A stretch of DNA of 64,000 bases from Sulfurihydrogenibium sp. YO3AOP1 (GTDB lineage: Bacteria; Aquificota; Aquificia; Aquificales; Hydrogenothermaceae): NCBI RefSeq assembly GCF_000020325.1, contig NC_010730.1, positions 670,001 through 734,000 on the forward strand, written 5' to 3'. Position 1 is the first letter of the stretch; every line of letters starts with the position of its first letter. A program made the translations under genes and the position numbers. Positions 1 through 8,460 of the stretch are shown piece by piece. The notes under the pieces are model-generated. The model was not told where the DNA came from. It saw nothing but the letters and a program-made list of their open reading frames with translations, and made no database searches.

Positions 1-20
1 TTTCACTTCCTTGCCTAAAA

Positions 21-1916
21 TCAAGCAGTATTTAAAACTGCTTTTTTAACTTTTAAAAATTCTTCTATCTTGTTTACCATGCTGTTTACATCTAAACCTA
101 AATCTCTTTCTAATAGCTCTACCTTTCCATGCTCAATAAATTTATCCGGAATGCCAAATCTTAAAACTTTGTTAGAATAACCATTATCAATTACAAACTC
201 AGCAACGGCTGAACCAAAGCCACCGTTTAACACTCCATCTTCAGCGGTTATCACAAATTCATGAGTTTTTAAAAGTTTATTTAATAAATTTTCATCCATT
301 GGTTTAATGAATCTTGCATTAACTACTGTTGGATTAAACCCTTTAAGTCTTAATTGTTTTTTAACTTCCAATGCTCTGTAAACATACTTTCCAACTGCAA
401 GAATTGCTATATCTCTTCCTTCGTCTAAGATTTCCCAGCTTCCTATTTCAATTGTATTAAAACCTTCAATTTTTACACCGTATCCCGTACCTCTTGGGTA
501 TCTTAGGGCAAATGGTCTTTTGCTGTTTAATCCTATATAAAGTAAATCTCTAAGTTCTTGCTCATCTTTTGGAGAAGCTATAATCATGTTTGGAATTGGT
601 CTTAAAAAAGCAATGTCAAAAACGCCGTGATGGGTTGGACCGTCATCACCAACTAAACCGCCTCTGTCAATCGCAAAAAATACAGGTAGTTCTTGAAGTG
701 CTATATCGTGTATTACTTGGTCGTAAGCCCTTTGTAAAAAGGTTGAGTAGTAAGCTGCAACAGGTTTAAAGCCTTCAAGTGCAAGTGCTCCTGCAAATGT
801 TGCTGCATGCTGTTCTGCTATTCCTACATCAAAAAATCTATCCGGAAACTTTTCTGCAAACTTTACAAGTCCAGAACCTTCCTTCATTGCAGGTGTAATG
901 GCAACGATCTTATCATCTTTTTCTGCAAGCTCTACTAACGCATCACCAAAAACCTTGCTGTAAGTTGGCAAGTTTGATGATTTATTAAATACGCCAGAGA
1001 TTTTGTCAAAAGGAGATACTCCGTGGAATGTGGTTGGATTTTCTTCTGCATATTTATAGCCTTTTCCTTTTTGAGTAATCACATGAAGTAAAATCGGACC
1101 TCTCATCTGTTTTATATTTTCCAAGGTTTGCTCCAAATCAAACAGACTGTGTCCATCTATTGGACCAACGTATGTAAACCCAAGCTCTTCAAATATAAGT
1201 CCCGGAGCAAAAAGCCCTTTTGTATATTCTTCTATCTTTCTAAATATTTTTACACCTTGCTCTCCAAAGATTTTATTGATAGCTTCTTTTAATTTTTGTC
1301 TTGGTTTTTGGAAAACCTGCTTTGTAATTATCTTATTAAAGTAAGTATATATAGCACCAACGTTTGGAGATATAGACATTTGATTGTCGTTTAAAATTAC
1401 TATAAACCTTGATGGGTCAAGCCAGCCAGCATTGTTTAATCCTTCGAAAGCCTGACCAGCAGTCATAGCCCCATCGCCAATAACAGCAATGGTATAAACA
1501 TCATCTTTTTTTAAATCTTTTCCAACTCTAAAACCAAGTGCTGCTGAAATAGATGTACTGCTATGTCCAGTGCCAAAATGGTCATACTTACTTTCTTTTA
1601 TCTTAGAAAATCCAGAAATTCCTTTATACTGTCTTAAAGTTCTAAACTGCTCTTTTCTATCTGTAAGAATTTTATAAGCATATGTTTGATGTCCTACATC
1701 CCATACAATTTTGTCTTTTTCAGGGTCAAAAGCCATAAGTAGAGCAACAGTCAATTCAACAGTTCCAAGGGATGGTCCAATATGCCCGCCATTTAAAGAT
1801 GTAACATCAATAATATAGCTTCTTATATCCTCACAGAGTTTTTCGATCTCTTCTTTATTTAAATTTTTCAAATCTTTATAGTTATTTATTTTTTCTAACA
1901 TAGGATAATCTTTCAT
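21..1916 (-). CDS. dxs: 1-deoxy-D-xylulose-5-phosphate synthase
   Basis: Thiamine-diphosphate enzyme that condenses pyruvate and glyceraldehyde 3-phosphate, the first step of the MEP isoprenoid pathway. Visible motifs are the N-terminal GHIGPSLGTVELTVAL block, GDGAMTAGQAFEGLNNAG (ThDP/Mg binding), and the transketolase pyrimidine and C-terminal domains with GIAEQHAATFAGALA. The frame is open further upstream to 2063, but the ATG at 1916 gives about 631 residues, usual for the family, and has an AGGTG ribosome-binding site just upstream; the extra 49 residues are AT-rich and unconserved in look. ispD of the same pathway lies at 59286 in this window. The gene is monocistronic as far as visible. 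Confidence 0.96.
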   Translation of the reverse strand: MKDYPMLEKINNYKDLKNLNKEEIEKLCEDIRSYIIDVTSLNGGHIGPSLGTVELTVALLMAFDPEKDKIVWDVGHQTYAYKILTDRKEQFRTLRQYKGISGFSKIKESKYDHFGTGHSSTSISAALGFRVGKDLKKDDVYTIAVIGDGAMTAGQAFEGLNNAGWLDPSRFIVILNDNQMSISPNVGAIYTYFNKIITKQVFQKPRQKLKEAINKIFGEQGVKIFRKIEEYTKGLFAPGLIFEELGFTYVGPIDGHSLFDLEQTLENIKQMRGPILLHVITQKGKGYKYAEENPTTFHGVSPFDKISGVFNKSSNLPTYSKVFGDALVELAEKDDKIVAITPAMKEGSGLVKFAEKFPDRFFDVGIAEQHAATFAGALALEGFKPVAAYYSTFLQRAYDQVIHDIALQELPVFFAIDRGGLVGDDGPTHHGVFDIAFLRPIPNMIIASPKDEQELRDLLYIGLNSKRPFALRYPRGTGYGVKIEGFNTIEIGSWEILDEGRDIAILAVGKYVYRALEVKKQLRLKGFNPTVVNARFIKPMDENLLNKLLKTHEFVITAEDGVLNGGFGSAVAEFVIDNGYSNKVLRFGIPDKFIEHGKVELLERDLGLDVNSMVNKIEEFLKVKKAVLNTA

Positions 1917-1949
1917 ATTAAAGCACCTCATGTAGGTAGTGAAGTATAT

Positions 1950-1955
1950 ATTATA
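1950..1955 (-). promoter_or_regulatory. putative -10 element of dxs
   Basis: On the minus strand this reads TATAAT, about 34 bases before the dxs ATG. A TTGAAA lies only 14 bases upstream, too close for a standard -35, so only the -10 is proposed. Confidence 0.3.
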
Positions 1956-2295
1956 CATATTTATATAGTTTTCAAATATGCTTAACGTGATGTGTGATAA
2001 ATGATAGATGATTTGAGTAATTAACTTTTTAATTTTATTATTAATTTTAATGACGCATTCCAAAATTAATGTATGGGTAAAATGAGTTTGTTTTAATCGT
2101 CATCCCGAGGGCTTTAGTCAGAAGGATCTCCTTTAAAAAAGGTAAGAAAATGAGTAGAGGCAATTCATGAATTACCATTACAGAAGAGGGGGCGAGAACT
2201 TGAAAGTAAAGTATTATTATTCTGCAGTCGGTGAAAAATTTCGTACTTTTACCCAATTTCTCATCCAACGTGTTATTATCTTTATTTAACTTTGA
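1956..2295. other. gap with dispersed repeats, no gene seen
   Basis: Between dxs and the CRISPR ancillary operon. It holds one arm of the GTCATCCTGAGG-type repeat (2099-2131) and a GGCAATTCATGAATTACC near-palindrome (2159-2176). An open frame on the minus strand (2047-2268) is made largely of these repeats and I do not consider it a gene. Confidence 0.6.
2159..2176. repeat. near-palindromic dispersed repeat (TTCATGAA family)
   Basis: GGCAATTCATGAATTACC. Related copies occur at 13166, 34696 and 59961; the last three also share a flank reading about CAACATCCATCAACC. Confidence 0.6.
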
Positions 2296-2325
2296 TTGAC
2301 AAATCTACATCTAATAATCTAAAAT
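2296..2325 (+). promoter_or_regulatory. sigma-70-type promoter of the CalpL/Cmr operon
   Basis: TTGACA at 2296-2301 and TAAAAT at 2320-2325, spacing 18. Transcription would start near 2332. This puts the in-frame TTG at 2292 upstream of the transcript and supports the GTG at 2358 as the first start codon. Confidence 0.6.
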
Positions 2326-2357
2326 TTTCTTATCAAATAAAGGGATGGGGAATAGTT

Positions 2358-2837
2358 GTGTTTAGATTTTTTGATCTTTTTAACGAAGACCAAAAAGAAA
2401 AGCTTGTTCAGTATAAATCATTTCATTCAGGTGATTTCCTAATTGTCAGAGTAAAAGAATTCTACCAAAAAAGCAATATTCCCTTAACTACAGACATTGA
2501 TAATGTATGCCCTTTAAAACAAAGACCAATTATAATCATAAGAGACAACAACGGAACTATTTCTTTTGTTGCTACATCTACTAATATATTGTTTAAGCAT
2601 AAACGACCAAAGATAAATCTATCAAAATGCTTCTTCCAAAAAAGAACAAAAGAAGAATGTTTAGACCTAGACATAAAAGATGAAGTATTTTTATTCACAA
2701 AAGATGGCATTTCTTTTGATTTCTATGTAGATAGGCAAGTGTTAATAGACTTTTACAAAGAAGGCAAACTTAGAAAGTGCGGAAACTGTTCAATGATATT
2801 GCCGCTAATAGAAAAATACATAGATGGAGCAGGATAA
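2358..2837 (+). CDS. uncharacterised MazF/PemK-like protein, first gene of the CalpL operon
   Basis: A 159-residue protein I do not recognise by name. The stretch SGDFLIVRVKEF followed by LKQRPIIIIRDNNGTISFV resembles the N-terminal part of MazF/PemK (GD..LV..F....KxRP.(V/I)(V/I)I), so a MazF-like fold is plausible; I infer no RNase activity. A CGNC pair lies near the C-terminus. The frame is open back to a TTG at 2292, but the GTG at 2358 has GGGATGGGG upstream and lies after the promoter. Its stop overlaps the ATG of the sigma-factor gene by one base (TAATG), so the two are translationally coupled. Position suggests a role with CalpS/CalpT. Cytoplasmic; no signal or membrane segment. Confidence 0.7.
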   Translation: MFRFFDLFNEDQKEKLVQYKSFHSGDFLIVRVKEFYQKSNIPLTTDIDNVCPLKQRPIIIIRDNNGTISFVATSTNILFKHKRPKINLSKCFFQKRTKEECLDLDIKDEVFLFTKDGISFDFYVDRQVLIDFYKEGKLRKCGNCSMILPLIEKYIDGAG

Positions 2838-3511
2838 TGTCAGGAAATGATTTAATCTTTAATTTTTTTTCAGAAAACGACCCAAAAGGCTTAGAAGTTA
2901 TAAAAAATATTTTTTTCAAAATCATCAGCAGTCCTACCTATCAACTCATACTTAATTACTACGATAAAGAAGATGTATTTCAAGAATTCTTAGCGACCAA
3001 AATCTTGCCACATAGAAATCACATAGTAGATAAGTTTTTTGAGCAACAAAGCGGATTGGTTAGCTACATTCAAAGAATGACAAAAAACTTTTTAGCCGAT
3101 GTTTACGCATCGGTCAAATTGATGTCAGAAAACGAAATATCTGAAGTTATTATTAGTAAAGAGGAAGATGATGAAGATGAAGTTAAAAGTTATTTTGACC
3201 TAATTGGAAAGAGAGAAAATTATACTCTAAGCATAGAAGTTGAAGAGCTAAAAATAGCTTTTACAAAGCGTCTGTCAGACAACGAGATGTTAATGTTTTG
3301 CTATCAAATATCTGATAGTAAAGAACTTTATAAAAGTAAGTATTTTAATGACCTATCCGACGATGCATTGTATAAAAGAGTAGAAAGAATGAAAACAAAA
3401 ATAAAAGAAATTTTAAAAGAATATTCATTTTCAGCAGAAGCTTTTGAAAAGTTTTTAAAAGAACAATCTTATGAAATTTGTAAAAAATTTGAGGTAAATA
3501 GCAATGGCTAA
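2837..3511 (+). CDS. calpS: CalpS-like ECF-type sigma factor
   Basis: A 224-residue protein. Its first half (YYDKEDVFQEFLATKIL through SYIQRMTKNFLADVYA) looks like sigma region 2. An acidic linker (KEEDDEDEVK) follows, and then a helical segment with ALYKRVERMKTKIKEIL that fits region 4. In the published CalpL system the sigma factor CalpS is held by CalpT and freed when CalpL cuts CalpT; the gene order here (sigma, MazF-like, SAVED-Lon) is the same. Start chosen at the ATG at 2837, with GGAG upstream and one-base overlap with the preceding stop; a longer frame to 2777 lies inside the previous gene. Sequence alone would give only a weak sigma-factor match; context makes the call strong. Confidence 0.85.
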   Translation: MSGNDLIFNFFSENDPKGLEVIKNIFFKIISSPTYQLILNYYDKEDVFQEFLATKILPHRNHIVDKFFEQQSGLVSYIQRMTKNFLADVYASVKLMSENEISEVIISKEEDDEDEVKSYFDLIGKRENYTLSIEVEELKIAFTKRLSDNEMLMFCYQISDSKELYKSKYFNDLSDDALYKRVERMKTKIKEILKEYSFSAEAFEKFLKEQSYEICKKFEVNSNG

Positions 3512-4319
3512 GTGGTTAAAAGATCTTTATAATGAATATATAGAAGAAGAGTTGGAAGAAGACTTAACCTCTCACATCTCACGTTCAACGTTTCCAGTAA
3601 TAGGTGGAGTATACTTTGGAAGCTTAAAATCTTTAAATAAAGAAAAACCAAACAAACCTTTATATTTCTTAGTATTAAGGAAAATAGATAATAATTTGTA
3701 CGAAATTATGAAGGTTTCAGATTGGCATCATTTTGCATCTAATACAGAAATATTTATAGAATTGCCAACAATGACTTTAATAATAGAAACTACAAATAAT
3801 TTTTATTTAACTTCAGAAGAAATATCTAAATTCATATTAATAGACATATTAAGCAAAGAAGATTTAACAAACATACTAAAATTCCGTCGTGGTCATGAAA
3901 TACCAGGACTAAAAAAAGGCTTTACTCCAATATTTGAAGATGATATCAGAAACAAATTTAAAAAAGAAGAGTTTAATCAAATAAAAGAATTCCACACAAG
4001 AATTTTTGAGATTTTGGCAGAGCCTGAAGAGCAAGTGATAGAAATAGCGCCCGAGAGAATTAGCGAATTTGTATTAAGACATGTTGCATCTACTTCACAA
4101 AAAGCTACATATACAGATGATTTTGTTTTATATCGTGGGGATGATTTTATAGAGATAATTATAGACGAGAAATATTTAAATAAAAAAGTAAAAATACTTT
4201 TAGACAACGATACTATTTTCAACGGCATCTTAAAAGATACAAGCATATTTATTCCTGTGAAAGAACAGATAGACCTAGAAGAACTTGCAAAACACATTAG
4301 TATTTTACCTGAGGGGTGA
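3504..4319 (+). CDS. calpT: CalpT-like MazF-homologous sigma partner, protease substrate
   Basis: A 271-residue soluble protein (about 32 kDa). Residues 34-75 (GGVYFGSL ... KPLYFLVLRKIDNNLYEIMKVSDW) fit a MazF-like beta barrel, as reported for CalpT. CalpT is cut by cA4-activated CalpL into about 23- and 10-kDa parts; I recall the cut between Ala195 and Ser196, and this sequence has RHVA-STSQK exactly there, in a loop-like stretch, giving fragments of 195 and 76 residues. The gene overlaps calpS by 8 bases and ends 3 bases before calpL. Odd: residues 22-30 (TSHISRSTF) are encoded by CTCACATCTCACGTTC, a copy of a repeat that is otherwise intergenic. Confidence 0.87.
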   Translation: MAKWLKDLYNEYIEEELEEDLTSHISRSTFPVIGGVYFGSLKSLNKEKPNKPLYFLVLRKIDNNLYEIMKVSDWHHFASNTEIFIELPTMTLIIETTNNFYLTSEEISKFILIDILSKEDLTNILKFRRGHEIPGLKKGFTPIFEDDIRNKFKKEEFNQIKEFHTRIFEILAEPEEQVIEIAPERISEFVLRHVASTSQKATYTDDFVLYRGDDFIEIIIDEKYLNKKVKILLDNDTIFNGILKDTSIFIPVKEQIDLEELAKHISILPEG

Positions 4320-4322
4320 TTT

Positions 4323-5813
4323 ATGCATATAAAACAGTTATTAAAAAACAAAAGGTTTGAAGTAATCAAAGCATTAGTAGAATCAAAGAAAATAAAACAA
4401 GAATGGTTAGAAGATTTATACTCTATACTTCTTAAGCAAGATACAGATGTTGAAATCACGCAAGCAAAATATGAGATAATAAAATTACTGCTAACAGAAA
4501 AGAAATATTTAAATTTTGAACTGCTTACCAAAACCCTAAACCTTGACCAGCAAACAGCCATAGAGATAATGAGAAATCCATTTAAAGAAGTATATTTCCC
4601 TACCTACAATATAGAAAACCCTGAAGAATCAAGATTAAATAAAGCATTAATAATACCTTTATCAAACCAAACTTTCACACTAAACACATTTGTTAATAGT
4701 CAAGATTTAGAAACTATAAAAGAAGCCACAAATAAAAACTTTTTTGTGATTTTTGACAACATTTTTAGCGGAAAATCTTACCAATTAGCCGTTGCAGCAG
4801 GTTTGATAGCAAAAGAAAAAGAAATTTTAGATAATGTTGCTTTTACAGGAGAAGTTTCATCAAATGGGTTTATAATACCGGTTAATCATTTAGAAGAAAA
4901 GAAGGAAATAACTGAAAAAGCTAAAAAAGTTTTAATAACTCCGGAAGACATAGAGAACTTAGAAGAGCTTAGCTTTTGGCTCAATCCAGAGCATTTGCCT
5001 GTAATATTTATACATATAAATAAACCAGAGTTAGCTTTACAATCTCTAAAACAAATGGAAGATGCAATCAAGAAAGATGAAAGATTTAAGTATTTCAAAT
5101 TAGAAAATCTAAAGAAATTCTACAGGTTGGAAGACCAAGATATGTATCTAATAACACCAAGTGTAGATTTTTCAAACAGAGAAGAGCTTATAAAAATTTT
5201 AAACGAGTTTAGAGAAAAAGTTAGTAAACTTTTGACATTAGAAGGGGTAATAAAAGATCACAATAAAGTAGTTCTAAATATCTCAGCGGGAATATCTACA
5301 TTGGCTTTGTATTTTGGCGTTATTCTTGGAAACAGACAGGCAAGCATAATTTATCATTATCAAAAAGAATATCACAAAGTTATAGACTTAACAGATAATC
5401 CAAGAAAGATAAAAGAGAAAAAGTCAGAATTTGAAAAAATTTCTGTTAATAAAAATATACAAGATCCGTTGATGATAATTATTTATCTTGCAAGCCATAA
5501 TCCGATAGAAAAAGGATTAGAGCTTAAAGAAAAGTTAAGAGCTAAAGGGGAGTTGATAATACAAAGTAAAGAGCATCAGGGCAATTTAGAGATTGGGGAT
5601 TGGAGCGATATTGTTTCTGAGATTTACACAGCAATAGATGATAATAAGCAAAAAGAAAACTATATGGTATTTTCAGCGCCTGTTGCAATAATGCTTGCTC
5701 TTGGTATGGCTCTTGGCTACTTTTTACCGATAAAAGTCTTTCACTATAACAGAGATGAATATATTGAAGTTCCTATAAAGTTAAATGAAGAGATTTTAAG
5801 AAGTCCATTTTAA
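4323..5813 (+). CDS. calpL: CalpL, SAVED-domain Lon protease
   Basis: A 496-residue effector of type III CRISPR. The middle (about 105-260) is a Lon-type protease domain: FDNIFSGKSYQLAVAAG contains Ser152 and TGEVSSNGFIIPVNHLEEKKE contains Lys193, the positions I recall as the published catalytic dyad. The C-terminal part (about 290-490, including NKVVLNISAGISTLALYFGV and the MVFSAPVAIMLALGMALGYF block) fits a SAVED domain, which binds cyclic tetra-adenylate. No AAA+ ATPase is present, unlike housekeeping Lon. Model: Cas10 makes cA4, CalpL oligomerises and cuts CalpT, releasing CalpS. It starts 3 bases after calpT (GGGGTG ribosome site) and is followed by cmr1. Confidence 0.95.
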   Translation: MHIKQLLKNKRFEVIKALVESKKIKQEWLEDLYSILLKQDTDVEITQAKYEIIKLLLTEKKYLNFELLTKTLNLDQQTAIEIMRNPFKEVYFPTYNIENPEESRLNKALIIPLSNQTFTLNTFVNSQDLETIKEATNKNFFVIFDNIFSGKSYQLAVAAGLIAKEKEILDNVAFTGEVSSNGFIIPVNHLEEKKEITEKAKKVLITPEDIENLEELSFWLNPEHLPVIFIHINKPELALQSLKQMEDAIKKDERFKYFKLENLKKFYRLEDQDMYLITPSVDFSNREELIKILNEFREKVSKLLTLEGVIKDHNKVVLNISAGISTLALYFGVILGNRQASIIYHYQKEYHKVIDLTDNPRKIKEKKSEFEKISVNKNIQDPLMIIIYLASHNPIEKGLELKEKLRAKGELIIQSKEHQGNLEIGDWSDIVSEIYTAIDDNKQKENYMVFSAPVAIMLALGMALGYFLPIKVFHYNRDEYIEVPIKLNEEILRSPF

Positions 5814-5838
5814 AAAAATCAAAAGAGAGAGGTTAAAG

Positions 5839-6735
5839 ATGGAGGAAGCTATTTTTAAAGTAGAAATCATAACTCCAACCATCATGGGCGGAGCAAATAG
5901 TGGAAAATTAGACTCTATTTTTATAAGACCAACAGAAATAAAATCTACAATGAGACAGGCTTTTAGATTAGTTGCCGGCAAGTATGTAAGGCACGATAAT
6001 GAAAGAGTTGAAGATTTATACAAATTAGAAAGCGAAGTTTTTGGTAATACAGAAGGAAAAGGAAAGTTTAGATTGATTGTTGATATTCCAAACAATCTAA
6101 AAACTGAAAAAATCAAATTACTTCCACATAAAAATGATTTTTCTAAACTTGCCATATTGCCAAACCAAACTTTTGATTTAAAAATCATTTCTTACAAATA
6201 TCCGGTAGAATTCTATAAAGCACTGATAAACATTGCTTTTCTGCTTGGAGTAGGACATAGAAGAAACAGACTATTTGGAAATATGCAGATAGAACAATTT
6301 AAATTACCGGATGAAGTAGGAAAAATTGATAAATTCTTTTTAGATGAAGGATATAAAGAAATAAAAACAGACAACCCTTTATTTGCTTGTTTTTCTAAAA
6401 GAGAAGATGGCGATAATAGAAATTTTTCAGTTTTTGGTATGCCTCTAAAAGATGAATATATACCAATAAATAAACAAAATTTTGAAAAAGCTTTAGAAAA
6501 TCTCTACGAAAAAGTAATCCATGGAATAAAAGGAGAAAAGTTAGACTTTATTCTTGGGGGAGTAAATCCAAGAAGACAAGCATCTTTCGTAAACTTTTCT
6601 ATTTTAAAAGTTGGTCAATCTTACAGATTGTTTGTTATTGGCTTTTATTACAAGAATGAAAAATTTAAATATAATGATTGGAAAAATGCAATAGAAAAAG
6701 CTAAAGAACTAACAGAAAAACTTTTAAAAAAATAA
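5839..6735 (+). CDS. cmr1: Cmr1, type III-B RAMP subunit
   Basis: A 298-residue Cas7-group RAMP of the Cmr effector, which sits at the head end of the complex near the 3' end of the crRNA. The N-terminus ITPTIMGGANSG ... IRPTEIKSTMRQAFRLVAG and LESEVFGNTEGKGKFRL are typical of Cmr1. A second RAMP-like half follows with GVGHRRNRLFGNMQI and FILGGVNPRRQASFVNF. AGAGAGAGG upstream serves as ribosome site, 26 bases after calpL; cmr2 follows 14 bases later. Part of one long operon. Confidence 0.93.
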   Translation: MEEAIFKVEIITPTIMGGANSGKLDSIFIRPTEIKSTMRQAFRLVAGKYVRHDNERVEDLYKLESEVFGNTEGKGKFRLIVDIPNNLKTEKIKLLPHKNDFSKLAILPNQTFDLKIISYKYPVEFYKALINIAFLLGVGHRRNRLFGNMQIEQFKLPDEVGKIDKFFLDEGYKEIKTDNPLFACFSKREDGDNRNFSVFGMPLKDEYIPINKQNFEKALENLYEKVIHGIKGEKLDFILGGVNPRRQASFVNFSILKVGQSYRLFVIGFYYKNEKFKYNDWKNAIEKAKELTEKLLKK

Positions 6736-6749
6736 GAGAGGGCTAAAAG

Positions 6750-8459
6750 ATGGCTAAGTATTTAGTAAAAATAACCATTCCATCTATACAAGATACAATT
6801 GTAAGGTCAAGAAAACTTAAAGATTTGACAGGTGGTAGTGAGCTTATTCCAAGGATTATGCAATCAGGATTAAAGTCTCTTGAAAATGATGACAAAGTAG
6901 AGTTTATAATTCCAACAGCTGATGTTGTAAAAGAAGATAGCCTAAACATAACAAACGTAGCATATCTTACAATAGAAGGAGAGAAAGAGCAGGTAATCGA
7001 AAAAGTTAAACGCATAAAAGAAGAAATGTTAAAAGAATTAAACACTCTTGAAGAAGCGGTTAGACGTAAAATTTCAGATAATGAAGAATTTAATAAGTAT
7101 AAAGATTTAATTGCCTATCAAATCAGAAATGCTATCAATATAGTTTGGGCTATTAGTGAGATTAAAGATAACGATATTGTAAAAGCAAAAAATGATGTAG
7201 ATATTGCAGTAGCTAATGCAAAATCATCAATAGAACCTGATGATAAATTTATTGAAGGATTTAATCTTTTTCAAAAGCAAAAGAATCAGTATTCAGCTTT
7301 TGAAAATTATCAAGATTTTATGGAAAAAGCATATCAAATCAATCCAGAGCTTATAAGAGGAGCTTATCTTTGTGATGTATGTGGAAAAAGAGTAATACTT
7401 GGAGCAACAAAAAATAACTTTAAAAGCTCAATCACAGAAAAAGATGAAGATGACAGACTCTGCGCATTTTGTTATGCAAAGAGACATTATCATGGAGAAC
7501 ATAAAAAATCCGTTGTTGATGTAGCTTTAAAAAAATATCTTGCAGAACATGAAAGTAGAATACAAGAAATCTTTAAAAATCATGGAAAAGCAGACTTATT
7601 TGAAAAAGACAAACAAAACATATACATAGAGGTATTGGAAAATAACAAAGAAGACCAAGCTTTGATTGAATCTTTAAAAAAATTATACAAAGAAATTGGC
7701 AAAAAACCACCTGTTTATTATGCCATCGTTGTAATGGATGGGGACTCAATGGGAGAAAAAATATCAAAAGCATTTGAAGAGAATAAGATTATAGATATAA
7801 CTGAAAAGTTATCAGAATTTAGTAAAGAGGTTAAAGGTATAGTAGAAAAATACTCCGGAATGGCTGTATACTCGGGTGGTGATGATGTTTTAGCATTGTT
7901 CCCGTTAGAAACGGCTCTAAAAGGATATATGGAAATAATAAGTCAATTTAAAGATAAATTTAAAGATATGAAAGATACAGAATATAACTTTACAGCAAGC
8001 GCAGGTTTGGTAATATCCCATTACAAAATACCTCTTAGCTATGTATTACAAGAAGCAAGGTCTGCAGAAAGCAAAGCTAAAAAAGTTGATGGAAAGGATG
8101 CAGTATGCATAAAATACATAAAACACTCGTTCTCATCAGCAGAAGCACCGATAAAAAACGATCATTTACAATTATTTAAAGAGCTAATAAGCTTTCTATC
8201 CGATGAAGATTTTCCGTTTGGTTTTATCTATCAACTGCAAGAGCTTTTACTTCCATACCTACCAAAAACAGAAGATGAAGAACCTGTTAAAGAGCTAACA
8301 AAATATCTAATTGATAAGAAGCCTTACAAGAGAAAAAAAGAGTTTATTGATTTTATGTTAAACGCCCACATTAATGATAAGAAGTTTTTTGACTTCAAAG
8401 AACCGGAAAAAATAATCAACACTTTAAAAGTAGCTAAATTTATAGCAAGTGGGGTGTAA
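6750..8459 (+). CDS. cmr2: Cas10/Cmr2, cyclic oligoadenylate synthase, no HD domain
   Basis: Large subunit of the type III-B complex, 569 residues. It begins directly with the first Palm-like domain (KITIPSIQDTIVRSRKLKDLTGGSELI). A zinc finger is formed by Cys208/Cys211 and Cys238/Cys241. The second Palm domain has VVMDGDSMG (about 328-335) and YSGGDDVLALFP with the intact GGDD at 376-379, needed for cyclase activity. The N-terminal HD nuclease domain found in many Cas10 proteins is absent, and the length is short for the family. So defence should rely on cOA signalling and target RNA cleavage by Cmr4, not on DNA cutting by Cas10. This fits two predicted cOA receptors in the same operon. Confidence 0.96.
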   Translation: MAKYLVKITIPSIQDTIVRSRKLKDLTGGSELIPRIMQSGLKSLENDDKVEFIIPTADVVKEDSLNITNVAYLTIEGEKEQVIEKVKRIKEEMLKELNTLEEAVRRKISDNEEFNKYKDLIAYQIRNAINIVWAISEIKDNDIVKAKNDVDIAVANAKSSIEPDDKFIEGFNLFQKQKNQYSAFENYQDFMEKAYQINPELIRGAYLCDVCGKRVILGATKNNFKSSITEKDEDDRLCAFCYAKRHYHGEHKKSVVDVALKKYLAEHESRIQEIFKNHGKADLFEKDKQNIYIEVLENNKEDQALIESLKKLYKEIGKKPPVYYAIVVMDGDSMGEKISKAFEENKIIDITEKLSEFSKEVKGIVEKYSGMAVYSGGDDVLALFPLETALKGYMEIISQFKDKFKDMKDTEYNFTASAGLVISHYKIPLSYVLQEARSAESKAKKVDGKDAVCIKYIKHSFSSAEAPIKNDHLQLFKELISFLSDEDFPFGFIYQLQELLLPYLPKTEDEEPVKELTKYLIDKKPYKRKKEFIDFMLNAHINDKKFFDFKEPEKIINTLKVAKFIASGV

Positions 8460-8460
8460 T

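Noticed and set aside
2047-2268. Minus-strand open frame of 73 codons
   Set aside because: Built from dispersed repeat sequence, no ribosome site and no recognisable protein features.
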